Virus record (IMG/VR): IMGVR_UViG_3300042691_016420 | Location: 24,669-88,668 of that record | DNA from: a virus | Direction: 5' to 3' (one strand) | Length of the DNA stretch: 64,000 nucleotides | In this document: positions 48,647 through 54,644 of the stretch, piece by piece | Layout of the letters: every line of letters begins with the position of its first letter | Position numbering within the stretch: the stretch's first letter is position 1 | Program-made: the position numbers and the translations under genes | Notes under the pieces: model-generated | Seen by the model: only the letters and a program-made list of their open reading frames with translations | Told to the model about the DNA's origin: nothing | The model's database searches: none

Positions 48647-48868
48647 ATGAAAAAGTTATTTGTCCTCATTGCAGCATGTGCTGCATTATCCTCTTGTTCA
48701 GATCTTACAAGAGATGCTAAAAAAGTAAGAGTTAAATCTATAAGATTTGATAATTACAAAGCACAATATACAGCTAGTATAGCTGTTGATGAAATGATAG
48801 TTGATACCATCTTTAATGTTGGAGATACTATTCAAGAGAATAACAAGTTGTACATTATTGTAAAGTAA
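48647..48868 (+). CDS. Small lipoprotein
   Basis: 73 residues. MKKLFVLIAACAALSSC is a classic lipoprotein signal peptide with lipobox ALSSC (acceptor Cys about residue 17), followed by SDLTRDAKKVR and a small beta-rich domain of 55 residues. It is probably an outer- or inner-membrane lipoprotein that alters the host surface, for example superinfection exclusion; that is inference. It ends 1 base before the next small gene. Confidence 0.7.
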   Translation: MKKLFVLIAACAALSSCSDLTRDAKKVRVKSIRFDNYKAQYTASIAVDEMIVDTIFNVGDTIQENNKLYIIVK

Positions 48869-48869
48869 T

Positions 48870-48998
48870 ATGCATACCTTAACTCTATCTCATACTCAGT
48901 GGAAAAGATTTTCACAGATTATGACAAACAAGCACAGAATTTATTCTCTTATGTACTCTATGGGTTACTATACCTATAAAGTATTATACATAGGATAA
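48870..48998 (+). CDS. 42-residue protein after lipoprotein
   Basis: Encodes MHTLTLSHTQWKRFSQIMTN and ends at a TAA 5 bases before a terminator, which argues that the frame is real. It follows the lipoprotein stop by one base. Basic, with Tyr-rich end (YTYKVLYIG*). Function unknown. Confidence 0.5.
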   Translation: MHTLTLSHTQWKRFSQIMTNKHRIYSLMYSMGYYTYKVLYIG

Positions 48999-49003
48999 AT
49001 TAC

Positions 49004-49037
49004 AGGAATACAGGTAGTAATATCTGTATTCCTTTTT
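49004..49037 (+). terminator. Rho-independent terminator
   Basis: AGGAATACAG (49004-49013) pairs with CTGTATTCCT (49024-49033), followed by TTTT. Confidence 0.88.
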
Positions 49038-49190
49038 GTTAATGCAGCCAGATATTTATATCTGAGAGTCCAAAGCCTCTAAAAGCCAAAATGCAGATGG
49101 ACAAAACTCTAGCTAGAGTAACTTTAGAAAAGGTAAATTGCTTAAACACTTTCCGTTTAAGAGATGTAAATTCATCAACCTTTTCTTCTT

Positions 49191-49340
49191 ACACCAGTAG
49201 CAATACTGGTGTTTGTTAATGCACCATAACTCACTTCCCAAGGGTGAGCAGTTGTAATAACACTTGTATAGGGTAATGCAGGTAAAGACTTAACCATAGG
49301 GGAATATACTTCGACTATATGGTTATTACAACTGAGTGCA
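49191..49340 (+). ncRNA. Structured intergenic RNA element
   Basis: ACACCAGTA (49191-49199) and TACTGGTGT (49204-49212) form a 9-bp hairpin with GCAA loop. A second, multibranch fold follows: outer pair TGCAC (49220-49224) with GTGCA (49336-49340), hairpin CTCAC/GTGAG (49230-49248), and a 13-bp stem CAGTTGTAATAAC (49249-49261) with GTTATTACAACTG (49322-49334), inside which ATATA and TATAT pair around CTTCGAC. Such layered pairing is unlikely by chance. It resembles a riboswitch or leader element for the downstream microprotein operon, but no known class is recognised. Confidence 0.5.
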
Positions 49341-49385
49341 GAGGGGCAAATTAAATGTTTAACAATAACCAATTAAGTAAACAAC

Positions 49386-49493
49386 ATGGATAAGTATAGA
49401 TCTTTAGCTGCTGATTTATTTATAACAGCAGTTGTAACACTAAGTTTATTTGTAATAGTAATGAAAATCTTAATCTTAATAGTAAAACTATGA
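49386..49493 (+). CDS. 35-residue membrane microprotein
   Basis: Encodes MDKYRSLAADLFITAVVTLS and continues as one hydrophobic segment ending IVKL*. It shares ATGA with the next frame, so the two are translationally coupled. One membrane pass is clear. Possible toxin-like or superinfection peptide; function unknown. Confidence 0.55.
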   Translation: MDKYRSLAADLFITAVVTLSLFVIVMKILILIVKL

Positions 49494-49663
49494 GTAAAGA
49501 ACAAGAGTGGTGGCTGTATAGGTCACCACTTATTAAACAACAACTGCAGGTAAAGTATTTTCCTGAGACTAATTATAATTATCTTTCACAAACGCAAATT
49601 CAAAAAATTTATGAACAAGAAAAACAGCAACAGAATATGGGGCATAAAGTCCTTAGTAATTAA
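49490..49663 (+). CDS. 57-residue Gln-rich protein
   Basis: Encodes MSKEQEWWLYRSPLIKQQLQ and ends NMGHKVLSN*. It shares ATGA with the upstream microprotein and overlaps the next frame by 53 bases. Hydrophilic and Gln/Lys-rich. Function unknown; the start is supported by the coupling overlap. Confidence 0.45.
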   Translation: MSKEQEWWLYRSPLIKQQLQVKYFPETNYNYLSQTQIQKIYEQEKQQQNMGHKVLSN

Positions 49664-50006
49664 TGATCTTAGAATATATACTATTTGCGTTAGAGTAAAT
49701 AGTAATTCTATCACTCATAACAAAGTTATTAATGATCCATTTTGGAAGACTAGACATACCTTAGGTATGCATAATAGTACTTCTAAACTGGAATTTATGC
49801 ATACTACAACAAACTTTGATGAAGCAGTTGAGGCAATAAATAGTCTTACTAAGATACTATTTGCTCATAAGATTGCCAAATCCTTACTCTCAGAATATGC
49901 ATTACAAAATAATGTAAAGAATGAGATTGTAAGAGATGTTGTTTCTGAGATGAATAAGATACATCAAGAAGAAACAGCTTTACCTTTTAATGATTATATC
50001 TTTTAA
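49611..50006 (+). CDS. Protein of unknown function
   Basis: 131 residues (MNKKNSNRIWGIKSLVINDL). Alternating beta N-terminal half and helical C-terminal half (EAVEAINSLTKILFAHKIAKSLL). It overlaps the upstream frame by 53 bases and ends 5 bases before the next ATG. No family recognised. Confidence 0.5.
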   Translation: MNKKNSNRIWGIKSLVINDLRIYTICVRVNSNSITHNKVINDPFWKTRHTLGMHNSTSKLEFMHTTTNFDEAVEAINSLTKILFAHKIAKSLLSEYALQNNVKNEIVRDVVSEMNKIHQEETALPFNDYIF

Positions 50007-50011
50007 AAGTT

Positions 50012-50257
50012 ATGATGAAGGTAGTATGTATTGATGATGCTAATAGACCACCAGAAGTACCAACTTCTTGCTGGATTGTTGCAGGACAGGAATATACTGT
50101 CCTTAGAGTAGGTAGGAACAAATTGACAAATGAGGATTATTTCATTCTTCAAGAAGTTCAACCTACTCCTCCTTATGGAGGATATAAGGTAGACAGATTT
50201 GTCTTACCTCACCAAGATGCACTTGAGGCTCAGTATGAGCTACAAGCTATAAAATAA
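50012..50257 (+). CDS. Small conserved phage protein (CIDD type)
   Basis: 81 residues. The opening KVVCIDDANRPPEVPTSCWI and the pattern of G-x-YTV-x-x-V then beta strands and a final RFVLP is known to me from small proteins of Bacteroidetes phages and elements. No function is established. It is 5 bases after the previous gene; a non-coding A-rich leader with the 127-residue gene follows. Confidence 0.6.
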   Translation: MMKVVCIDDANRPPEVPTSCWIVAGQEYTVLRVGRNKLTNEDYFILQEVQPTPPYGGYKVDRFVLPHQDALEAQYELQAIK

Positions 50258-50319
50258 CTTCAATATTCTTTTTACTATTTTAAACAATTTAAATCTTTTA
50301 AAAAAACAAAACAAAAGTT

Positions 50320-50703
50320 ATGGTAAAATTTGAGTTTATCCGCGACACAGAAAGAAATCAAGAAGTAGCACAATTTAATGCTAAACTTATTTCAATGTCT
50401 TCAGGTCCAGTAGGTAACTTTCCTAGTGGTAAAGAGTATTATGCAGGTACTATTGAGTTTACCAACCACTTTGGCCAGAAAGTACAGAGAGGTTGCATTA
50501 TTAATGCAGCTAATCATGCTAAAGGTATGAGTGAAGGTAATGAGTATTTGTGTAATGCTATTATCAGAGATGGTCAAACTACACCTCTTGTAGTTTGTTC
50601 TCATCTTCCTGCTAGTGGTTCTCGTGCTACAGCTGATGACTTTGGATTTAATGTATCTACAGCAACTCCTGTAGTTAATGCTAATCCACTGGTTGTAGCA
50701 TAA
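50320..50703 (+). CDS. Highly expressed small protein candidate
   Basis: 127 residues, starting MVKFEFIRDTERNQEVAQFN. The leader (AAAAAAACAAAACAAAAGTT) is purine-rich and Shine-Dalgarno-free like those of the capsid and 440-residue genes, and a very stable terminator follows 14 bases after the stop: together they suggest strong expression as a single gene. The fold looks beta-rich with GTIEFTNHFGQKVQRGC. A nucleic-acid-binding OB fold is possible but not shown. Confidence 0.55.
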   Translation: MVKFEFIRDTERNQEVAQFNAKLISMSSGPVGNFPSGKEYYAGTIEFTNHFGQKVQRGCIINAANHAKGMSEGNEYLCNAIIRDGQTTPLVVCSHLPASGSRATADDFGFNVSTATPVVNANPLVVA

Positions 50704-50716
50704 GTTAGAGTATATA

Positions 50717-50742
50717 GGAGGGGAGAAATCCCCTCCTTTTTA
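50717..50742 (+). terminator. Rho-independent terminator
   Basis: GGAGGGGA (50717-50724) pairs with TCCCCTCC (50729-50736), loop GAAA, followed by TTTTTATTTT. Confidence 0.93.
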
Positions 50743-50756
50743 TTTTATTCTTTCCT

Positions 50757-51134
50757 ATGAAGGTTAAAGAATCTTGGGTTGCAGAACCCATTGTTAAAGA
50801 ACCTACTCTTATAGAAGGGTGGAGAGTATCTAGGTTTATTAAGGATAAACCTGCTCTTACTGTACAACCTAATGGTTGGGGATACAGTAATGTTAAACTT
50901 GAGAACTCATTTTACTATATAGATGTCTGGTACAAATTTATAGAGAATGGTATTAAGTTTTCTTATGATGAGAAGAGAGGATATAAACCTCTTAAGAAAC
51001 TTATAAAGTTTCCAACAGAATATGTTCCTACAAGTAACAAGAATGTTTTTATTCTTGAGAAAGTAGGCTCACTTAAGTACAAATTCATTAAAGCAAATAG
51101 ATTAGTTAAACTTAAAATTATTAAAACTCCATGA
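50757..51134 (+). CDS. Protein of unknown function
   Basis: 125 residues (MKVKESWVAEPIVKEPTLIE). Lys-rich with beta-like hydrophobic patches (YYIDVWYKFIENGIKFSYDE). It shares ATGA with the next gene, so both are one unit after the terminator. Not recognised. Confidence 0.5.
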   Translation: MKVKESWVAEPIVKEPTLIEGWRVSRFIKDKPALTVQPNGWGYSNVKLENSFYYIDVWYKFIENGIKFSYDEKRGYKPLKKLIKFPTEYVPTSNKNVFILEKVGSLKYKFIKANRLVKLKIIKTP

Positions 51135-51484
51135 AAAAGATTAAAGACAATTCTAGTACAGTAACTTTTACAGACAAAAATCTCTGGAAACACAGAGATG
51201 GTAGAATGGAAGTTATTAACACAATGACAACCAAACTCATCACAGAAGTAGTACTTCCTGAGATAGAGAAGCGTATTGTAGAAAAGAGAGCAGCAGTTGC
51301 TCTTTTTACAGAAAAGTTGCAACTTTGCAACCAAGTGCTTGTTAGTAGGGGTATCCTTACTAAACAAGAGAACATTAATTCTCAAATTATACAGGCTATT
51401 AAGAGATTTCCTATTGAAGTAATAGAACAAGCTCTTGAGGAGATGCTTGAGGAAGAGAGAATTCGTGTAAATAAGGTGCATTAA
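51131..51484 (+). CDS. Helical protein of unknown function
   Basis: 117 residues. A central helical, charged stretch (ITEVVLPEIEKRIVEKRAAVALFTEKLQL) and C-terminal coiled-like end (FPIEVIEQALEEMLEEERIR). Starts at ATGA overlap with the upstream gene, ends 8 bases before the tRNA fragment. Not recognised. Confidence 0.5.
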   Translation: MKKIKDNSSTVTFTDKNLWKHRDGRMEVINTMTTKLITEVVLPEIEKRIVEKRAAVALFTEKLQLCNQVLVSRGILTKQENINSQIIQAIKRFPIEVIEQALEEMLEEERIRVNKVH

Positions 51485-51492
51485 GCACCTAT

Positions 51493-51525
51493 GGTTCTGT
51501 AGCTCAGCTGGATAGAGTTACTTTA
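51493..51525 (+). pseudogene. tRNA 5' half interrupted by HNH gene
   Basis: GGTTCTG, TA, GCTC-AGCTGGATA-GAGT are a textbook tRNA acceptor strand, linker and D-arm with the GG pair in the D-loop. The anticodon arm breaks off in ACTTTATTATT just before the stop of the convergent HNH gene. I find no matching T-arm or acceptor 3' strand (CAGAACC) downstream, so the tRNA is broken or split. Confidence 0.7.
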
Positions 51526-51891
51526 TTATTCAGAATGAACTATACGATGACAATTTGCACAAAGCAGTTGACATTTGTCTAGTTCATTCTTAATAATAGA
51601 TTTAGATTTTAATCTAAGTTTTGACCAGTCAAAATCTTTTTCATTAGGATTAAGATGATGGAATTCAAAAACAGAATAATGAGTGTTATCTAAATGTAAA
51701 TTACATCTTTCGCAAGATGAACCTTTATATTTAACAGCTTCAATTTTTCTATCTATCCATCTTTTTGAACATCTTTTATTGAAACAAGTTTTGCAGTAAC
51801 ACATCCTTCCTTGAGAATGTGTTTTTGAAGCATAGAATTCTGAAACATTTTTAGTTTCTTTGCAATCAGAGCAGGTTTTTAATGTATCCAT
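51526..51891 (-). CDS. HNH homing endonuclease
   Basis: 121 residues. Zinc-binding pairs CSDC and CKTC (N-terminal) and CERC, then the HNH core FEFHHLNPNEKDFDW and LLCANCHRIVH with the catalytic His and Asn. Such small HNH enzymes cut DNA to move themselves or an intron. The gene is reversed relative to its neighbours and sits within a tRNA gene between two imperfect copies of a D-arm sequence. A TCGTATAA element lies 6 bases upstream of its ATG, as at late genes. Confidence 0.88.
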   Translation of the reverse strand: MDTLKTCSDCKETKNVSEFYASKTHSQGRMCYCKTCFNKRCSKRWIDRKIEAVKYKGSSCERCNLHLDNTHYSVFEFHHLNPNEKDFDWSKLRLKSKSIIKNELDKCQLLCANCHRIVHSE

Positions 51892-51897
51892 ATTTAA

Positions 51898-51905
51898 TTA
51901 TACGA
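51898..51905 (-). promoter_or_regulatory. TCGTATAA element upstream of HNH gene
   Basis: Reads TCGTATAA on the coding (minus) strand, 6 bases before the ATG at 51891. Notable as a copy of the late-arm motif in the plus arm, at an isolated minus-strand gene. Confidence 0.5.
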
Positions 51906-51940
51906 TTAACTGGATAGAATTTATAAATCTAAGCTTATAT

Positions 51941-52012
51941 GGCCTCATAGTTAAATGGATATAACACCTCTCTTCTAAAGAGGATTTCCAAGTTCGATTC
52001 TTGGTGAGGCTA
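51941..52012 (+). tRNA. tRNA-Arg (anticodon TCT)
   Basis: Acceptor GGCCTCA pairs with TGAGGCT (one G-T pair); D-loop contains AAATGG; anticodon stem CCTCT/AGAGG with loop CTTCTAA, anticodon TCT; T-arm CCAAG-TTCGATT-CTTGG; discriminator A. CCA is not encoded. AGA-type arginine codons are abundant in this AT-rich genome, which fits. Confidence 0.92.
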
Positions 52013-52052
52013 CAGGTTAATTTGGTTAATTGTGAAACAATAGATTGATAGG

Positions 52053-52088
52053 ATATAGTGGGGTATATTATCCCACTATATTTTTTTT
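52053..52088 (+). terminator. Strong rho-independent terminator after tRNA-Arg
   Basis: ATATAGTGGG (52053-52062) pairs with CCCACTATAT (52072-52081), followed by TTTTTTT. Confidence 0.93.
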
Positions 52089-52092
52089 CTCT

Positions 52093-52100
52093 TATATTTG
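52093..52100 (+). promoter_or_regulatory. Host-type TATATTTG element of the sigma-like gene
   Basis: TATATTTG lies only 4 bases before the ATG at 52105, directly after a terminator. If it acts as a -7 element the mRNA would be nearly leaderless. Confidence 0.5.
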
Positions 52101-52104
52101 TATC

Positions 52105-52554
52105 ATGAACTTTGATTTTTACAACTATAAGAAAGATGTAAAAAGATTTGCTAAGAATAACTTTAAACTAAAAGATGAAGATCTTGATGATTTTGTAGAA
52201 GATATCCTCCTTAAAGCAACTCTTAAACAACATCTATTTGATAGCACTAAGAGTGCACCAGTAACTTGGATAAATAATATCGCAAGGAATCATTATATTG
52301 ATAAATATATTAGGAAACAACATCCAGATTATGTTGATGAGATTCCTGAGAAATTATCAGAAACTTCTAACGATAATATAGATATTAATAATTTTAAGGA
52401 ATCTCTAATGGGAACTTCCTTATACATGTTCTTCTTGCTTAAATCAGAAGACAAATCAGTGAAAGATATCTGTAATGAGCTCCAGATATCTACACAAGAT
52501 TACAATGAGCTCAATAAACAATTAAAACAAAAGTGGTATGAGTACAATGATTGA
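52105..52554 (+). CDS. Sigma-70-family (ECF-like) factor candidate
   Basis: 149 residues from the ATG at 52105 (MNFDFYNYKKDVKRFAKNNF); the longer frame needs a TTG before the terminator. Region 2 pattern: DLDDFVEDILLKATL ... TWINNIARNHYIDKYIRKQ, matching the DLxQEVFLKA and WLYxIARNxxIDxxRK signatures of sigma factors. The C-terminal part (SVKDICNELQISTQDYNELNKQL) fits a region 4 helix-turn-helix, though divergent. It could direct RNA polymerase to phage promoters such as (T/G)CGTATAA; that link is inference. Confidence 0.65.
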   Translation: MNFDFYNYKKDVKRFAKNNFKLKDEDLDDFVEDILLKATLKQHLFDSTKSAPVTWINNIARNHYIDKYIRKQHPDYVDEIPEKLSETSNDNIDINNFKESLMGTSLYMFFLLKSEDKSVKDICNELQISTQDYNELNKQLKQKWYEYND

Positions 52555-53086
52555 GTTAATTGTAGCATTAGCTGCACTTAATTTTACCATCAATGGTATT
52601 GAGTATTACATAAAATACTCTAATTTTATTGAAAGTCCAGTAAAAGCAGCATTTAATGCATTCTCTGGAGTATGTGCAATTTTATTATTTTTCCTTCACT
52701 TAAATATTGTTCTTGATAAGTATGAGAGTAATAAACAAATTAAGATTCAAGTGGATAGTGTCGAAGTTAAAGAAATTCCTTACAAGAAACTCAAGGCTAC
52801 GTTCTATAATCCAACATCAGGCCAATGTGATGCAACACCACTTGTTACTGGAAGCGGATATAAGATTAATCTTGGAAAACTTAAGAGAAAAGAAATAAAG
52901 GTAGTAGCAGTAAGCAGAGATCTCTTAAAGCAATATCCTTATGGCTCCACTATTTATGTACATCAGCCTGTACATCTTAGAGGACACTATAAAGTAGAAG
53001 ATACTATGAATAGTAGATTCAAGAATAGGATTGATTTCTTAGTATATGACAAATTAAATGTAGATTCTGTACATATTTCTATATAA
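52538..53086 (+). CDS. Membrane-anchored 3D-domain protein
   Basis: 182 residues. Two hydrophobic segments at the N-terminus (about 5-18 and 40-60) would anchor it; the rest is a 3D (Asp-Asp-Asp) double-psi barrel domain: QCDATP, then SRDLLKQYPYGSTIYV, VEDTMN and RIDFLVY with the three Asp residues. The domain occurs in cell-wall-active proteins related to lytic transglycosylases. The frame overlaps the sigma-like gene by 17 bases; an internal ATG at 52547 is an alternative start. A role in wall remodelling or lysis is inference. Confidence 0.7.
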   Translation: MSTMIELIVALAALNFTINGIEYYIKYSNFIESPVKAAFNAFSGVCAILLFFLHLNIVLDKYESNKQIKIQVDSVEVKEIPYKKLKATFYNPTSGQCDATPLVTGSGYKINLGKLKRKEIKVVAVSRDLLKQYPYGSTIYVHQPVHLRGHYKVEDTMNSRFKNRIDFLVYDKLNVDSVHISI

Positions 53087-53088
53087 TT

Positions 53089-53253
53089 ATGGGACAGTTA
53101 AAAGCAAGGGTGTTCACAAAGAATCACAGTGAACAAAAGTTTTCTTTAAGAAGATTAAGAAGAATAGCTTTGAAGAAAACTGATAACATAATAGATGCTA
53201 CAATAACATATGAAAATATGTTAGAAAATGTAAAGAAAGGATTTAAAATATGA
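53089..53253 (+). CDS. 54-residue basic protein
   Basis: Encodes MGQLKARVFTKNHSEQKFSL and RRLRRIALKKTD, ending GFKI*. Two bases after the previous stop, ATGA shared with the next gene. A strongly basic helix (LRRLRRIALKK) suggests nucleic-acid contact. Function unknown. Confidence 0.55.
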   Translation: MGQLKARVFTKNHSEQKFSLRRLRRIALKKTDNIIDATITYENMLENVKKGFKI

Positions 53254-53477
53254 CAGCACAAGAGAAAGCAGAAGAGTTATTTAATAAGTACTTTTCTGAG
53301 ATAGACATGCCTTCAGAATGTGAAGGATGTATGATGTGTGTTGGTAGATGTGGTAATATGGTAGCTATTGCAAAGAAATATTCTTTAATAGCAGTAAATG
53401 AAATATTAGGAAACATGGGCGCAGATAGAGGTTATACATTTTGGCAAGAAGTTAAACAAGAAATAGAGAAGCTATGA
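53250..53477 (+). CDS. Cys-rich small protein, possible metal-binding
   Basis: 75 residues. CEGCMMCVGRCG (about residues 24-35) has four Cys in C-x2-C-x2-C-x3-C spacing, as in metal or cluster-binding sites. Helical flanks (MTAQEKAEELFNKYF and WQEVKQEIEKL). Overlaps both neighbours by 4 bases. Confidence 0.5.
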   Translation: MTAQEKAEELFNKYFSEIDMPSECEGCMMCVGRCGNMVAIAKKYSLIAVNEILGNMGADRGYTFWQEVKQEIEKL

Positions 53478-53704
53478 ATTACTCAGAAGCAATTAAGAAA
53501 TCTTTTACTTTAAAATGGGTAACTGCACCTTGTCCAACAGGAGAAGAATGTTGGTGTAGAGTTATTAAATGTGATCCTCCTTTAATGTATAAAGAAAATG
53601 AAGATTCTGATGAGGAAGAATATTGGCCTGTTCATTCAGGAGAATTAGGTAAAGATACTGCTGAACATTTTGTTAAAGTACACAATAAACATTTAGGATT
53701 ATGA
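53474..53704 (+). CDS. Small acidic protein
   Basis: 76 residues with CPTGEECWCRVIKC and an acidic stretch (ENEDSDEEEY). Overlaps the upstream and downstream genes by 4 bases each, so it is a coupled operon member. Not recognised. Confidence 0.5.
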   Translation: MNYSEAIKKSFTLKWVTAPCPTGEECWCRVIKCDPPLMYKENEDSDEEEYWPVHSGELGKDTAEHFVKVHNKHLGL

Positions 53705-53931
53705 ATAATATACCAACAGCAGAAGAAACTTATTTGAAGTATACTCAATGTGTAATGAATCATGAAGATATTAAAGTAGCTATGATTGAATTTGCTAAAC
53801 TTCATGTTGAAGCTGCATTGAAAGAAGCATTAGAAAGCATACCTTGTCTTGGTTCAAGTAGTGATATTGCTACTTATGAAGAAGTAGAAAATGCAGTTCT
53901 AAACAGTTATCCATTAGATAAAATAATATGA
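53701..53931 (+). CDS. Small helical protein (phage early type)
   Basis: 76 residues. PTAEETYLKYTQCVMNHEDIKVAMIEFAKLHVEAALKEAL is a helical pattern common in small phage proteins of Bacteroidetes phages. ATGA overlaps at both ends. Function unknown. Confidence 0.5.
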   Translation: MNNIPTAEETYLKYTQCVMNHEDIKVAMIEFAKLHVEAALKEALESIPCLGSSSDIATYEEVENAVLNSYPLDKII

Positions 53932-54239
53932 AATTCTATATTACACAGGAAACAAAACAAGAGATTGAAGCTAAGATAGCTGAACTTGAAAAGGACAGGC
54001 AACATTGGCTGGATAATACTATTAAAAATATTGGGAATCCTAACTATAATAGTTTAATGGATTCTATAAATCAAGCTAAAGCTGAACAGGCAGCGTTTTT
54101 GTTAAAAGAAATCCTATCATCAGCAACAATACTTCCTGTTGAAGAAAGTTGGTATGATACAAATATATCTGCTGTTCAACCTGAACAAAAATTGGGAAAA
54201 GCATATCCAAATGGAGTTATCATTCAACCTAAACAATAA
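53928..54239 (+). CDS. Coiled-coil small protein
   Basis: 103 residues. An N-terminal coiled stretch (TKQEIEAKIAELEKDRQHWL) and hydrophilic C-terminus. ATGA overlap with the upstream gene and 6 bases from the next ATG. Function unknown. Confidence 0.5.
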   Translation: MKFYITQETKQEIEAKIAELEKDRQHWLDNTIKNIGNPNYNSLMDSINQAKAEQAAFLLKEILSSATILPVEESWYDTNISAVQPEQKLGKAYPNGVIIQPKQ

Positions 54240-54245
54240 GTAATT

Positions 54246-54428
54246 ATGAGTTTAGACTATCTAGAAAAATTCATTAAAGAACAAAAAGAAAAATATCCTT
54301 CTCTTAAGAATGATATTATGGAATTATATTACCTATGTCTATCTGAGATAGATGAAGGTGGATCTGAGAGCAATGAGGTAGATCATTGTATAGCTAGTAT
54401 TGAGGAATTAATAGAGGATAATTCTTGA
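54246..54428 (+). CDS. 60-residue acidic protein
   Basis: Encodes MSLDYLEKFIKEQKEKYPSL and ends ELIEDNS*. Acidic helix. Last gene of the overlapped small-gene operon; directly followed by the 20-bp periodic repeats. Function unknown. Confidence 0.5.
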   Translation: MSLDYLEKFIKEQKEKYPSLKNDIMELYYLCLSEIDEGGSESNEVDHCIASIEELIEDNS

Positions 54429-54477
54429 TTCCCGACATATTTTAAGGTTTCCCGACAATAAATAGGGATTCCCGACA
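54429..54477 (+). repeat. Three TTCCCGACA direct repeats at exact 20-base spacing
   Basis: TTCCCGACA starts at 54429, 54449 and 54469. The spacing is two DNA helix turns, so a protein could bind all copies on one face. It lies right after the operon stop codon and before the structured RNA region. A further isolated copy lies inside the terminase gene near 43471. Confidence 0.75.
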
Positions 54478-54484
54478 AAAACAC

Positions 54485-54530
54485 TGCACAGAATTACGGC
54501 AATTATAAACTTTTGTAGTAGTTTTGTGCA
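54485..54530 (+). other. Stem-loop before the first tRNA-like element
   Basis: TGCACA (54485-54490) can pair with TGTGCA (54525-54530), 4 bases before the acceptor strand of the first tRNA-like element. It could expose or mask the tRNA-like domain. Confidence 0.35.
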
Positions 54531-54533
54531 CAT

Positions 54534-54639
54534 AGTCAGGTGGCGGAATTGGTAGACGCTATCTAAAAGATTATATGAAAGGGTGATATAAGAATGAAAT
54601 GAATAAACCTATTTACAGGTTCGAATCCTGTCCTGACTA
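54534..54639 (+). tRNA. tRNA-like element with class II features, anticodon not assignable
   Basis: Acceptor AGTCAGG (54534-54540) pairs with CCTGACT (54632-54638), discriminator A. D-arm GCG-(GAATTGGTAGA)-CGC is that of tRNA-Leu/Ser types. T-arm ACAGG-TTCGAAT-CCTGT is canonical and is directly preceded by a variable arm GAATA-AACC-TATTT. The space between D-arm and variable arm (about 41 bases) is too long for a plain anticodon arm; it contains TTATAT/ATATAA and TATC/GATA pairings. Total about 106 bases. Could be an interrupted Leu-type tRNA or a tRNA mimic. Confidence 0.55.
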
Positions 54640-54644
54640 CTATG

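Noticed and set aside
49175-49372. Minus-strand 65-codon frame
   Set aside because: It overlaps the structured plus-strand element, is unlike any protein known to me and lies on the opposite strand to its neighbours.
52045-52104. TTG-initiated 20-residue extension of the sigma-like protein
   Set aside because: It would pass through the terminator and promoter element.
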